Part shown: positions 25,771-39,241 of the stretch, in pieces
Layout: each line of letters starts with the position of its first letter
How positions within the stretch are numbered: the stretch's first letter is position 1
Assembly (NCBI RefSeq): GCF_048544455.1
Contig: NC_133537.1
Location: 16,925,541 to 16,989,540 of the forward strand
Direction: 5' to 3'
Origin: Silene latifolia
Lineage: Eukaryota > Streptophyta > Magnoliopsida > Caryophyllales > Caryophyllaceae
DNA length: 64,000 nt
Position numbers and translations under genes: made by a program
Notes under the pieces: model-generated
What the model saw: the letters and a program-made list of their open reading frames with translations, nothing else
What the model was told of the DNA's origin: nothing
Databases searched by the model: none

Positions 25771-27364
25771 TGAAGAGTCTATTGATCCAAAATACTCAAG
25801 AGGGGGGGTGAATTGAGGATTTAAAACTTTTTAAAGCTTTTTTGATTATGTGTATGTAATTGATTATTTAAAGTTTATTGATTAAATTTAACTAATCAAC
25901 TAATGAAAGTAAATGAAATAAGCGAATCAAACGAAAGAACGAAGAGACACACGATTTTTGAAGTGGTTCAGTTTCACAAGTCGAAACCTACGTCCACTAT
26001 TCTCGATTAATAAATTTAGTACCTTTCTACGGATTACAAATTTACTAACCCAACTCGTACAACTAACTCTAGCTGTAACTCAATGAGTACCGTTAAATAC
26101 TCGAGTGACTAACTTACGCTAATAAGAAAGCACTAATGATTCTAACAAAGGTTCACGTTAATGAACAAGTTAAGAAATCAGCCAAGCACTATTATCTTAT
26201 AACGATAAATGAAGAACGAGTATGCGAGCTTTATAAACACACGACCTTTCAAAATAACAAAACGGTTTTCCTTTTAAAACACACGGTTTTGCTTTGCAAA
26301 GATGAAATCAATTTTTATGCTTAAGGTCACTCTCTTAGATGTTGTAAATAGCAAAATATTTATAGGAGAAGAGGAAGTAGGCTACACGGTTTTGTCAAAC
26401 CCTAATAGCCGAAATATTAAGATATAAAAACAAATTATATCTTATTATTATCTCTTTCCTAAAAGCCTTAATAGATAATAAAGAATATTCTAAAAGATAG
26501 AATATAATCTTTCCAAATACTATCTTTACTATAAATTCTAAGATTATGATAAGATTTCCTAAAACAAGAATATCTTTAACCATAAACAAATATATTAAGT
26601 AAGATATATAAGATATGTAAAGATATATTTATAGAATAAAGTTTTTACCTAATATCCCCTAGGCAACACGAGATATCACGGCCCATAAGCCTCGTGAATC
26701 GTGCAAACCCTAGTCTTAACATATAATTAGAATTTAGGTTTTAAGAGAGGCTATATTGAAACCCTAATTAGTAGCAAAGTCCAACTCATAAGTTGATCCA
26801 TTACAACTACTAATTAACGTTTAATAAAAAGCCGGACTTCTCACTAAACCGGGCTTTATTATATAAATACTTTCATTAAAACATTAAAATAAACTTTAAA
26901 CAATTATAAAACAATTTTCGAAACAATTAAAAAGTCGTGTGTAAAAACTCAGCACTTCAATGTTATAGTAGGAGAGCTATAACATTGAGCTCTTTTACTA
27001 GAAATGTTATAGCTGCAAAGCTATAACTTTACCAATTCAAGAAACTCATTCTTAATTACCATTACGAGATAATCACCTATACTATTCTAATCTTGAAGAA
27101 GATCTTCGAGTACAGGTTACATCATCATCCAAGCTTGATTAATCTTTAGACGGACTTCGTCTTCACATAATACTTGAATGGATCTCGAACCGTTTGATCT
27201 TGATTGAAGGCTTGAACGTTTCAAGAAATTGTCATAATCTTCTACGTAGCTCGTAATAGGTTAATTCTAAAGCACTTAACAAACGATTACAAGCAATAAG
27301 TATATAGAAAGTAAATCACCTTGACATCATCAAAACATAAACATATAAGCTATATGGTTCAACA
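25771..27364 (-). repeat. Element D 5' LTR
   Basis: Promoter-side LTR, with the same hairpin at 26958-26987. Confidence 0.95.
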
Positions 27365-27369
27365 TCACT

Positions 27370-28970
27370 CCCTTCAGGCAATGCTAAGATTGTAGCTGTG
27401 GTCAAACGCTCCTTTAATGTTTGGAACGCCGTTTCACAACTCGCATCCCAACGAAACTTGTTCTCTTTCCTCATCAAAGCCGTCATAGGTCTAGCAATCT
27501 TAGAGAAATCTTTCACGAACCGTCTGTAATATCCAGCTAAACCCAAGAAACTCCTGATCTCCGCTACGTTCTTTGGTGCTTCCCACTTGGTAACTGCCTC
27601 AATCTTTGCAGGATCCATAGCTACCCCTTCCTTTGAAATCACATGCCCCAGAAAGGCAAGTTTCTCTAACCAGAACTCACACTTGGACAACTTGGCATAC
27701 AACTCATGCTCCCTCAAAGTCTGCAGCACAATCCTGAGATACTCCTCATGCTCCTCCTTAGTCTTAGAATAGACTAAGATGTCATCGATGAAAACCACCA
27801 CAAACTTGTCCAAAAACTGACCGAAGACTCTGTTCATCAAATCCATAAACACAGCAGGTGCATTAGATAACCCAAACGGCATCACCACATACTCATAATG
27901 GCCATACCTCGACGTGAAAGCTGTATTTGGTATATCCTCCTCTCTAATCTTCACCTGATGGTACCCCAATCTCAGATCAATCTTGGAAAAGATTGCTGCA
28001 CCACTCAACTGATCAAACAGGTCATCTATCCTTGGTAAAGGATACTTGTTCTTCACCGTCACTCGGTTCAGCTCCCTGTAATCTATGCACAACCTCAAAC
28101 TCCCATCTTTCTTTTTCACGAAAAGCGGGTGCTCCCACGGTGATACACTAGGTCTAATGTATCCCTTCTCTATCAGATCATCTAACTGCTTCCTGAGCTC
28201 CTCCAACTCCCTAGGACCCATCCGGTACAGTGCCTTAGAGATTGGCCTCATCCCCGGTTTAAGCTCAACACTGAAATCTATCTCCCTCTTCGGCGGCAAC
28301 CCCGGAATCTCCTCTGGAAAGACATCTGAAAACTCCCCCACAACTGGTATCTGATCAACTGTCGGACTCTCTATCCGATCATCTCTTACATGGCACAAGA
28401 TCATCGGGCACCCCTTCCTCAGATAGGACTTCAAGGTCACAGCTGCAATCAACTTAACTTTGGGTTTGACAACAAACCCACGATAAGACACACTAATGCC
28501 CTTAGGACCTCTCAGAGACACCCTCTTTTGATGACAGTCTATCTTAGCTTTGTACTTCCCTAACCAATCCATCCCGACTATCATCTCAAAATCGTCTAAA
28601 GGAAACTCTAACGAGTCTACAGGTAGATCAACTTGCCCAACTATCATAGATACATCCCTAAACAACCTTCCACATGTTACAGACTCTCCCAAAGGTATAA
28701 AAACTTTCTCACTTACAGACTCATACTCTCTCAAACCAAATGTTTAACATGACTCGAAGATACAAACGACTGAGATGCCCCCGAATCAAACAAAACAAAG
28801 GTGTGAACACCATTAACAAGAAAAGTACCAGTGATAACATGTGCGTCATCCTCAGCTGCTTGTTTCTCCATCATAAACAGCTTTCTACTGGTCTTCTGCC
28901 CACCTCCTTGGACAGTACTGGCTGAGGTAGTCGGCTTAGCACCCGACCCTTGGTTGTTGTTGGTGTTCAT
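27370..28970 (-). other. Element C protease and reverse transcriptase (fossil)
   Basis: Retropepsin motif VLFDSGASQSFV near 28790. The reverse transcriptase has [33 protein letters not shown] and the catalytic box [11 protein letters not shown] near 27790. Gypsy-type pol. Confidence 0.92.
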
Positions 28971-29024
28971 AGCTGGCTTCTGATAAGAATTACCGCCATT
29001 GCGATTACCTCCCCCATTGTTGCT

Positions 29025-30047
29025 CTAACCTCCCCGGTTGTTCCATGACCCAGCAGGTCTATTGATCGCAAAACTCTGTGCCGGCCCCTGAGAAAAGCTC
29101 CCATGTCCCGGCCTATGGTAACCCCCGCTCACCGCACTGGTGCACTCATGTCTCTTGTGGCCTAGACCGCCACAGTTAAAACAGGTCATCCCGCAGCTGC
29201 CGCTACTGTTCCCCCGGCCACGCCCATAAGAAGCCCCTGTACTAAACCCTGAGCCAGATGAATTTGCTCTAGCCTGAGTGTGGTTGCCCTTCTTGTAGTT
29301 AGATTGGCCACCACCCTCGCTCTCAGCCTTTCTATTCTCAGCACCCCTCTCTCGGGTCATCTCTACCAGCCTCTTAGCTCTCCCAGCCCTCTCATAAGCT
29401 TCCTTAACATCTGTAAGGATCCCCACGGGTAACTTCTCCATTATCTTGGAGGTCAACCCCTTCTAAAACCTCAGAGCTAGGTTCTCATCACTCAATCCCA
29501 TATCCTCAGCATACCTAGCCTTCTCATTAAACTGTTTGTAGTACTCAGCCACAGACATCTCAGAGGTCATCTCAGAGGTCATCTTGAACCCATCAAACTC
29601 CTCCCTCAGCTTACTCCTCACATGCTCCGGCACGAACTCCCTCTTCATAGCTTTCCTAAACTCTTCCCAAGGAATAGCAGGCAGCCCCTGCTTCTCATAC
29701 ATATCTCTAGCATTCACCTTTACCTTATCCCACCACTCTCCTCCTGCCTCCCTCAAGTAGAACGCAACTTTTTCTACCCTTATCTCATCCGGACAATGTA
29801 CTAAATCCAGGATGTTCTCCATCTCACGATGCCAATTGTCAAGAAGAATTGGCTCCCCGGTTCCCTTATACTCTTTCGGGTTAAACCTAGCTATGTAGAG
29901 ACTAATCTTAGAATGATCAACCTCCTTATCCTTCCCCACTCTATTTAGTGCTTCCGTAAGAGCATCTTGGTGCTCCAACATCTTAACTATGTCATCAACG
30001 TTCATGCTCTCAGCTCTCGCGTACAAGGCGGTTTTCTTTGGCGGCAT
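29025..30047 (-). other. Element C gag region (fossil)
   Basis: Minus-strand gag starting MPPKKTALYAR near 30047. It has a capsid-type segment (FNPKEYKGTGEPILLDNWHR, PWEEFRKAMKREFVPEHVR) and a CCHC zinc knuckle CFNCGGLGHKRHEC near 29190-29150. Upstream in-frame sequence is translation of the palindrome array and is not counted. Broken. Confidence 0.85.
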
Positions 30048-30124
30048 CTTGAAACTATATAAGAAAAGGTAGATATAAACATACATACTATAACCCAAAA
30101 CACGAAAACAGCCTGCACAGACCC

Positions 30125-30435
30125 CACTGATCGAGTACAAAAACCCACTCGATCGAGTTGAGGCAACTCGATCGAGTGCCCAACATACTCGATCGAGTGC
30201 TCCGACTCCAGACCCCAAACAGACCTTCTGACCTCTAACATACTCGACCGAGCTGACAAGCCACTCGATCGAGTGCCTCGTACTCGATCGAGTGCCCCCA
30301 TGTACTCGATCGAGTACCCCAAAACACGGTTCTGACCATAAAAACGTCAACCTATCCACTCGATCGAGTTAAGCCCACACGATCGAGCACCTTACCTACT
30401 CGATCGAGTGCCCCCCACTCGATCGGGTCATGCAG
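30125..30435. repeat. Palindrome array in leader of element C
   Basis: Eight exact copies of CTCGATCGAG and at least four one-base variants within about 300 bp, usually flanked as ACTCGATCGAGTR. The array lies roughly 80-390 nt upstream of the gag start (near 30047, minus). The same palindrome recurs in both LTRs. Spacing is irregular (about 15-60 bp), so this is not a simple tandem satellite. Confidence 0.9.
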
Positions 30436-30899
30436 ACTCGTATACACTACCCGCATGTTATCTCACTTACCCCAACGTAATATGCAATCTTTATAATCTC
30501 AGCATCGTAACTATAGTTAAGCATGCAAATCTACGCAATTCTTCATATAATAAACAAAACAATCTACTTCCTGTTATCAAATGCCACATTATAAACACCC
30601 AACATACTTCTCATTCAATTCACACATAAAACATATCGCTTCAACTTTTAACCATATTTTCAATTCTCCACTTCCAACATCCAACAATTCACGACACATA
30701 CCGTTACGTTCACATACAAACCAAAAGACAACACATACGACCCTGACACACATCCCCATGTGACCGGTTCAAAATTGCAGGGCGAGTTCGCGACTTTAGG
30801 ACGTCTCCCAAGCCTTTGCATTAGCTCCTACAACTTTTACCCCGGGTTCATTTTAATTGACTCCCTATGTTCATTAGATTCATTGGTTTTAGGTTTCAG

Positions 30900-30919
30900 G
30901 ATCGTCGCTCTGATACAAC
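30900..30919 (-). other. Element C primer-binding site
   Basis: On the minus strand TATCAGAGCGACGATCCT follows the 5' LTR. It resembles the TGGTATCAGAGC site that pairs with the 3' end of initiator tRNA-Met. Confidence 0.75.
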
Positions 30920-30921
30920 TT

Positions 30922-32260
30922 TGTGACACCCCCATACTCCAAGCGCCTTACCAGGACCACTCAGGTATAAAGATGTCACCATCTCGGTTTCCCGAGGCAA
31001 TGATAATCAAAAGACAATAAAGAAACAACATTTAGATTGTATAAAGTTTAGTGATTACAAACCAAAACCAACTGATAAAATACGAGTTACAAATTCTCAA
31101 ACCAAATGTCTATCAATTAATAAAAATGTCTGACAACTACTCAAAACTACAGCGGAAGACTCTATCATCTCGTGGTGACACATCCCAGCTAGCCCATATG
31201 CCTTGACTCATACCTGCTCAACAACTGCTCACCATCCCCGAATGGATAACCACAGTTTTTCAAAACAAAGACGGGGTCAGTACTAATCACACAATATATA
31301 TATTCACAATAAGACATAAACCAACACAGCTCAATCGTCACATAACCCAAACTCCATAATCAACTCCTCATCACTGACCACACACTAAAGTGTGTAGCCC
31401 TGCCAGAGTACCCATCGCAACAGGTAACTCCACTCCGCCAGTGGGGGACCGCAGCCGTTCCCACCTAAGCCCCGCTCATCTCCATTGAGCGATAAACCCA
31501 AATCCATTAATGTGCACATCCCTTATGTGGCGGGTTCCACAGAAGGCGAATAATGGGCGTGAAGCCACTCCCGCAAGTGACTCCACTCAGCCAGGGACGC
31601 ACCCCGAAGAACACAGACAGATAAAATCAATCACAACCATCAACAGTAACCAATTCCAACAACCAACACATTATATGACTAATACTGAGTAGAGAAACCC
31701 TAACTGGAATGCAACACAAGCAGGCGATCTCAACAGCTGTTTCAAAATCTCTCTTCTACGAATCCTCCTCCTAACATACAATCATATAATTACTAACAAT
31801 ACAATGACCAACAAAAAAACCCAATCCCCAAATTAGGGTTTAAACAAACTTAACTAATTACTATAAAATTGGTACGTAGATCTTACCCTCGACGCAAGAA
31901 TCACAAGGATGCAAAGAACGATGAAATCCGACCTCTCAAGCTCCGGGAATTGTCAATAACACGGATGATGCGAATAACGTAGGTTGAATCTCCTTTTTAA
32001 AGTTATTAGGTTTGTAAAAGTGTATTATGAAGGTGACGGAAATATTTATATATTAATCCGTGTTATTAACAAAACCCGTCGAATTACCACCCGTTAACCG
32101 AGCTACTCGATCGAGTACCACTTACTCGATCGAGTACCCAGGCTACTCGATCGAGTACCCTAGAGACAGAATACTGTTTCTAAAATCAAAACACCCTTAC
32201 TCGACAGAGTAAGGCCAACTCGATAGAGTACCCAAAGACTCATAAAACCGTAGTATTACA
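30922..32260 (-). repeat. Element C 5' LTR
   Basis: Second LTR copy, about 3.5% diverged from the first by hand count. It carries three intact CTCGATCGAG palindromes near 32100-32160. Confidence 0.95.
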
Positions 32261-32265
32261 ATATG

Positions 32266-32906
32266 GTACATTGAAACAAACAAGTAAATTATCCTCAACT
32301 GAACTTGAAGTTTAGTGGTTTGTTTTCAATATGAAATACATCAAGTAAAAGTTCACGGAATTAGAAATGATGGTATTCATTTGGTTATGAAGATGTATTA
32401 TGATACCACTTTTATCACCTTATCAAAATGTGATATGTTACATTAAAATCTATGATTTAATTATAGACAGTTTAGCCCTTTATGTGGTATAGCGAACTAT
32501 ACATTAGTCATAGAAAATATGTGTAATGAAAAATTAGATTCTTGCCAAATTGAACAATAAAGCACACGTGAAATATAGTGTGAGAGTCAATGATTTGAAG
32601 ATATCAAGTTTATCAACTACAATGGATTTTATTCAACGAGCGAGAAGTTACGTCAAAGCATGGTTCATTCCAAGATTTATCAAGTTATGTAACCATCAGG
32701 GGGAGTTGACACGCGCTGTATTCTTTTTCCTTATCCATGGTTTTGTCCCACTAGGTTTTCCATGGAAAGGTTTTAACGAGGCAGTTAGTATCACATGTGT
32801 TTGAAGATTATTGTACTCTTTTCCTTTCTAGCATTTTTCCCATAGGGTTTTTCTAGTAAGTTTTTTAACGAGGCATTTCTTCAGTAATGGACATCCAAGG
32901 GGAGTG
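32266..32906 (+). other. Element A 3' internal remnant
   Basis: The right part of A after insertion of C. It ends with typical copia 3' sequence: GGGGGAGTTGACACG-like, GTTTTAACGAGGCA twice, and a CCAAGGGGAG purine tract directly before the LTR at 32907. No pol domain is readable. Confidence 0.7.
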
Positions 32907-33045
32907 TTATGAATATTATTATTATATGGATGTCCATATCTTACAGAATATATTATCTTATGGAAACTCTATCCTTGTATGTGTATATATACCCCTTATA
33001 ATGGAATAAGAATACAGTTTAGTCTCTCTTACAATTCTCTCTAAC
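32907..33045 (+). repeat. Element A 3' LTR (partial)
   Basis: Matches 698-840 with about 6 differences. Similarity stops at CTCTCTAA, so this copy seems shortened at its right end. Confidence 0.8.
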
Positions 33046-33441
33046 CAAGGTGACAAAGTGAATGTCTATGTGGCTTTTCCACATCCTTTGTGGCTTTGTC
33101 TAGTTGACATTTTTTAAAATGTCTTTTAATAATATTTTATAGATGTTTTGGAGTAGTTAGAAAGAACAGGGCCTTAGAACTCTTAATCCACACGTATTTC
33201 CTCTAATCTAATTAGCAGTAAAGAAAGAAAAAAAAAAACAGTATGAGGAAGCACAAATAGTTACGTAATAGGGTAACATTACTAAGAAATCATAAATTAC
33301 AAATTTTCTTGCAAAGGGAATACAATTAAACTCATATACAAACAAAATAACGAAATTTGTCGGACCATAAAAACATAATGACAGCAAATTTGACAATAAA
33401 CAGAAAAAAAAAAAACAGAGGAAATCATCAAATGATTACTC
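33046..33441. other. Intergenic, 3' side of peroxidase 1
   Basis: AT-rich DNA downstream of the first peroxidase stop codon and containing its 3' untranslated region. No other gene signal; two short A/T runs only. Confidence 0.55.
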
Positions 33442-35055
<1,614 letters not shown>

Positions 35056-35126
35056 ATTGATGTTCTATAATCTAACTTTTAATTGTTTTTGTTGTGGTTT
35101 ATTGAAATTAGATTACGCTTAATAGG

Positions 35127-35134
35127 TATTTATA
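35127..35134 (-). promoter_or_regulatory. TATA box of peroxidase 1
   Basis: TATAAATA on the minus strand about 72 bp upstream of the ATG. The tandem paralogue has the same box about 90 bp upstream. Confidence 0.7.
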
Positions 35135-35452
35135 GAAAGTGAAGACAATAATTGTATCTAATAGTCAAGAAATACATGCACATTTTTAATCACTTATGAG
35201 AAAATATGGTGGAGTTGGTCTACTAAATCCTCATTTTGAGCTTCTAATTGCTAGCATAATTAGCTGTCTAATTATTCGGTTGTCTAATTATGGAGGATAA
35301 AGCAATTTTTGATTCTAGTGTTCAGCGCATTGTTCTGAACTCAATGGAGTCGGATGTTCGATGCTTGTATCGGCCAGGGTAGATCAAGGAGTGCTAGTAG
35401 TGACTGTCACTGCCCTCAAAATATACAGAGTACAAAACAAAGCCACTTCATA
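35135..35452. other. Upstream region of peroxidase 1
   Basis: AT-rich presumed promoter of gene 1. No further element recognised. Confidence 0.4.
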
Positions 35453-35758
35453 GTAAACCTGGCCAGATGAATGGGTCGGCCTGCCTTGCGAGTAGTTATA
35501 CTCGAGGCTCGCCAGTTGTCCAGCCCAACCCGTCGCTGAAATGGGTCGGGCTCAAGTCCCACATTTCCAGGCCTGACCAACTACCCGAGCCCCACTAAAA
35601 AAAATCAAAAAATATATAAAAAATAGTGTGGGCTTGTTGACATGAACCGGCCTGACCCTTGCCAGGAGTTGCCACAGACTGGTTCAAGGTCTGGGTTTCT
35701 TGGTCCGACACACAACGGAATGGCCCGGCCCGGCCTAACCCTGTCTGTCGCCAAATCT
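35453..35758. mobile_element. Probable small hAT-like MITE
   Basis: About 306 bp, GC-rich relative to its flanks, with many GGGTCGG/GGCCCGG motifs on both strands. It is bounded by a near-perfect 8-bp duplication (ACTTCATA at 35445-35452, ACTTCATG at 35759-35766). Its ends are weakly inverted (AAACCTGGCCAGA against AGATTTGGCGACAGA). An 8-bp duplication suits hAT. No coding capacity. Confidence 0.5.
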
Positions 35759-35766
35759 ACTTCATG

Positions 35767-35850
35767 AGGAACGTATATTATGTCTATTGCCTAGGATCCT
35801 AGGTTCGAGTCTCAACCATCTGGCTATAACTTTTTTTTATATGGTCCGAT
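35767..35850 (+). repeat. tRNA-derived SINE-like fragment
   Basis: The B-box-like GGTTCGAGTCTC at about 35803 is followed by a short T run. The A box is not convincing, so this may be a 5'-degraded SINE or a chance match. Confidence 0.3.
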
Positions 35851-36499
35851 ATTTACATTTCCTTACATTAGTTATATATATATATATATAGCATATGTGA
35901 AAGGGGGATATATAGTCGGTAGTCGATACTACTACAACATAATAACACAATCTCATTTCCCTTACATATACAGTAAGATCTTATACCGATAATTGGACAT
36001 ATATATGATGTAAGCTTCTGAATGTTTAGAACCGATGGAGCGATGAAGGTGACATGCAGTTTTTTGTGTACGTCTTAATCGTTAGAGAACCATGAATGAA
36101 TAAAACCAATAAACAAGTAGTAATAAGAAGCGGATAAGAAGAGAATATTAGGTTAATATGTTTAATTAGGTAGATATAAATAAATTAGAAAAGTATGGGG
36201 TCAGCGTAGCTGCTCCGTTTACTTTTGTGACACTTTGTCGTCCATAATTCCTCTGGATTCCACAGGCACCACAGCTTAAGTTAATTGATCTTCAACTATT
36301 TTCGTGTCATTAATTTAATGCATCTACATCATTTTAGCTTAGCTTTTATGTTGTTTGGATTTTTAAGACACGTAAACAGTTCTGAAAATTACGTTATTTT
36401 TTATTTTATTTTTAAAAAAAAAAAAGAAAAAATAGCGGATTTCTGATTGTGATTATTTACGGAGTACATATGATCATATATCAGAAGTAAAGAAGAAAC
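35851..36499. other. Intergenic, no gene seen
   Basis: AT-rich spacer with a short (TA)n run near 35875. No coding or RNA gene signal. Confidence 0.5.
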
Positions 36500-36947
36500 T
36501 AGGGGTGAACATCGATCCAAGACCCGGCCGGACTGGATTTGACTAAATCGGACCGAATCGAAGATTGAAATCTTGAATTTTGTGGACCGAAGACCTGACC
36601 AATTCCGAAATATTCGGTCTGGTCCGGTTTTAGACCTAATTGGACCGAACACTATGATTTGTCACTAATATGCACTAATTAAATTTAGTTTTGCCAAATC
36701 AAACATAATAAATAATCAAATTATTATTTTATTATTTTATTTAAATAATCGTTAATATTGAGTTTGTAATGTCTTTTAAAGGTAAATTAGTAAACCGTTT
36801 CAAAATTTACTAAGATTAAGCTTAAAAAACACCGATTCGGTATTTTCGGTCCAGATCTAAAATAACCGGTCCTGAACCGGACCGAACTGAAGACTGAAAC
36901 CTAAAAATATGTAGACGGAAGACCGGACCTAAAATTGCTCAGCCCAA
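36500..36947. mobile_element. hAT-type MITE with perfect target duplication
   Basis: A 448-bp element beginning TAGGGGTGAAC and ending GCTCAGCCCAA, imperfect inverted ends of the hAT TAGGGGTG type. It is flanked by a perfect 8-bp duplication GAAGAAAC (36492-36499 and 36948-36955). The interior is full of CCGGACC/GGACCGAA motifs on both strands. Non-coding, so mobilised by an autonomous hAT elsewhere if at all. Confidence 0.8.
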
Positions 36948-37114
36948 GAAGAAACTGTACTAGCCTTAATTAATTCAAGCTTGAAAATGTTTATTTTGAG
37001 ATCCACAATGTACTCTTTGTTTGTACTTTGATGTTTCTTTTAGACATTTTGAATTATTTCGATTAAAAAAAGATGAAATAAATCCAAACTCGCCCAGAAA
37101 AATACCTAACACCT

Positions 37115-37536
37115 TCAGAGCATCCACAATAGAAAGTATATTATTTTCCTCTTAATTTTTCTCTTTCCTTCTATTTTTTTGACACCTCATTTTCTCTTTC
37201 ATTCATCTCATTTCTCATCATCAGCATCCTCTTCCATTACCTTTCTCCACAATAGAGAGGATTCTCTTATATTACCTCTCATACTTTGAATAATTTCTAA
37301 AATTTTAAAAAGGAAAAAAACAGAAGTATTGTTGTGTAAAAGTCAAATAGTGATTAGTTGGTGGACACTAGGGTCAAGGTAAGTTTTCCTCTAGTTTCCT
37401 CTAAAACTAGAGGAAATAAGCATCTTTCTCTTGCTAAGAGAACATGTAACATGTGACTCACAATAGAAAAGATGTTATCTTAGAAGAAAGAGAGTGTTAA
37501 GAGGAGCTCTCATCCTCTCTATTATGGATGCTCTGA
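37115..37536. mobile_element. MITE with TCAGAGCATCC terminal inverted repeats
   Basis: A 422-bp non-coding element. The left end TCAGAGCATCCACAATAGA is mirrored by TCTATTATGGATGCTCTGA on the right, about 18 of 19 positions complementary. Copies of CACAATAGA inside suggest subterminal motifs. The target duplication is unclear, so the superfamily (PIF/Harbinger, Mutator or hAT) is not settled. Confidence 0.75.
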
Positions 37537-39240
37537 CTTCAACACTCTTACGAAAAGTCACATTTATTTCGTTATCATGTATGTGCTCGTAATGTTTTAT
37601 TAACTTGCCAACATACCTTGCGGTTTTATCTCTTATTTACAAGGGTTTTCGCGTAAAGAAAAAATATCTTGTATAGTTCTTTATTTCTAAAACAACTACA
37701 AATATAATCTAAAATATGCAAAAAAGAGCAGAATTTTGAGATTTTAACTAGTTAACCCACAATAACCTAAGACCAATGTTTTTTTTACCAAGATAATAAA
37801 AATATACAAGTGTCAATAGAAATATACTCCCGCCGACTTTTCAATCATTTATTTACATTTGCTTTTGACACAAAGACCAAGATGATAAGTGAACCAAATT
37901 GGGTGTAGACGCCTATCAAAAACATTCCCAAAATAGAAATGACCGAGACACCCGAAATTGAAACAGGTAAACAAATGAATGGGACTGAGGTAGGACAAAG
38001 GATATCTAACAAAAATAATACTGTATTTCCTTAACAATTGATTAGTGATAAGAAACAATATTCAAGTGCATGCCTAGCTGACTGAAGGATAGGAAAACAA
38101 AGTCGAGTTTACAACTTATACAGTTAATTATTATGGCAAAAGTGATTTGGTGGAAAGTTTATAAGCTAGCTGCGGAGAAGGGAGTAGATATATCTATATG
38201 ATTTGGTAGCAGCAAGGCCTTTATGTATCAAGGCTTACTCATCCACACAGTAGTCAACTTTGGTGTACTGTATATTATTAATTAGCTCCTTGTATGTGTT
38301 CGGAGTAGGACTTAGGAGTGAAATGTATATCAATCATTGACATTTGGCGAACAAGTGATCGATTAGGTAAGTTCGATACTAAACAATGGTAACGGTATTC
38401 AAATTCTAACGCCGGTACAAAACCGGCTGGACATGGACGCATGATTCTCAAAAATAATTTGAGTACTGAAGATGATGTCGGTGCTTATATTATCTCCAAG
38501 GTAGCAGGGCGGTTAGACGATAAAAAAAAAGGCATGTTAAATAGTTACTCTCATCAAATACTTCGTAGAAACTAAGAATCTATTTATACAAGTATGTCAA
38601 CTTCAACTATTAATTTAATTAAAGGGGTAAGAAATTACTGTATCTTACAAGTTAAGGTTCAACCTTTGCTCTTGAGGAAAACAGATTAAGAATTTAGTGT
38701 CGCATTGTACGGCATATTACGGAAGTACGGAGTATATTTCAAACTTCCAAATGGAGAGCAGGGAAAACATAACGTAATCGTTATCCATTAAGAATACTGA
38801 GTATGTGATTACATTGCACTTCACAAGAGAAAACGGGGCATAAATTTATTTATTAAGCCAAGTTAAATTTAGATGTCAATTAAAGTCTCGAGAGGTAATA
38901 CTTATCATTTGGTTTGAATTCCGTCATTATCATATTTGTCATTCTGGCTGTATTTAAGGAGCTAAGCTGTTAATATCTGCTAAACTAGCAATGTTTTTGA
39001 GAGCGGAAAGAAGTGGTAATCGATCAATTTATAAGTCTAACATTATCATTTGCACAAAGTTACGGGGGTCAATCACCACTTTCCCGTAATTGTTTGTGTA
39101 TTTTGCGTCATGGTCATTTGTGACATTCTCCGAAACAAAATCAAAGTAAATTACGCTTTTGTTTTACGAAATTGGAAAAAACAAGGAAAAAAACTCTAAA
39201 ATTAAGATCGATCAATGAAATTTGGCCTTGAATTCAATTA
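37537..39240. other. Intergenic, no gene seen
   Basis: AT-rich spacer between the MITE and the 3' end of peroxidase 2. No sustained coding frame or recognisable repeat. One copy of the recurrent TACGGAGTA word lies at 38726. Confidence 0.5.
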
Positions 39241-39241
39241 T

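Larger units (their letters stand above)
16968..27364 (-). mobile_element. Element D: SIRE/Maximus-like Ty1/copia retrotransposon with env-like ORF
   Basis: Inserted within the pol of element C between reverse transcriptase and RNase H. LTRs of 1598 and 1594 bp run TGAAGAGTCT to GGTTCAACA on the plus strand. The target duplication TCACT is perfect (16963-16967 and 27365-27369). Minus-strand order is LTR, initiator-Met primer site, gag, protease, integrase, reverse transcriptase, RNase H, extra ORF, polypurine tract, LTR. Integrase before reverse transcriptase marks copia. Long LTRs and an ORF after RNase H fit the SIRE/Maximus group. About 30 substitutions in 1595 LTR positions by eye suggest roughly a million years or less. 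It looks nearly whole, with a handful of breaks. Confidence 0.93.
13423..32260 (-). mobile_element. Element C: chromovirus-type Ty3/gypsy retrotransposon, split by D
   Basis: A minus-strand element with LTRs of 1385 and 1339 bp (plus-strand ends TGTGACACCCCC and AGTATTACA). The flanking target duplication ATATG is perfect (13418-13422 and 32261-32265). The order is LTR, primer site, gag, protease, reverse transcriptase, [element D], RNase H, integrase with a C-terminal chromodomain-like stretch, LTR. The chromodomain-like end and long LTRs suggest a Tekay/Del-type chromovirus. About 45 substitutions in roughly 1335 aligned LTR bases by eye, plus one 46-bp indel, imply an age of the order of 1-2 million years. 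Broken, apart from the D insertion, at a few points. Confidence 0.93.
698..33045 (+). mobile_element. Element A: old Ty1/copia LTR element, host of nested insertions
   Basis: The outermost element of the left nest. Near-identical terminal sequences beginning TGTTATGAATATT occur at 698 and at 32907. A typical copia 3' end lies just before the right copy, with GTTTTAACGAGGCA-type sequence and a CCAAGGGGAG polypurine tract. What remains of A is 698-2691, 13227-13422 and 32266-33045, about 3 kb; the rest of the span is elements B, C and D. No recognisable pol domain survives, so it is either a decayed copy or a non-autonomous derivative. About 6 differences in 140 aligned LTR bases suggest it is the oldest of the stack. 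No clear target duplication is seen, and the right LTR looks incomplete. Confidence 0.8.

Noticed and set aside
30125-30435. CRISPR-like array
   Set aside because: Repeats are 10-14-bp palindromes with irregular spacing inside a plant retrotransposon leader; there are no uniform spacers and no cas genes.
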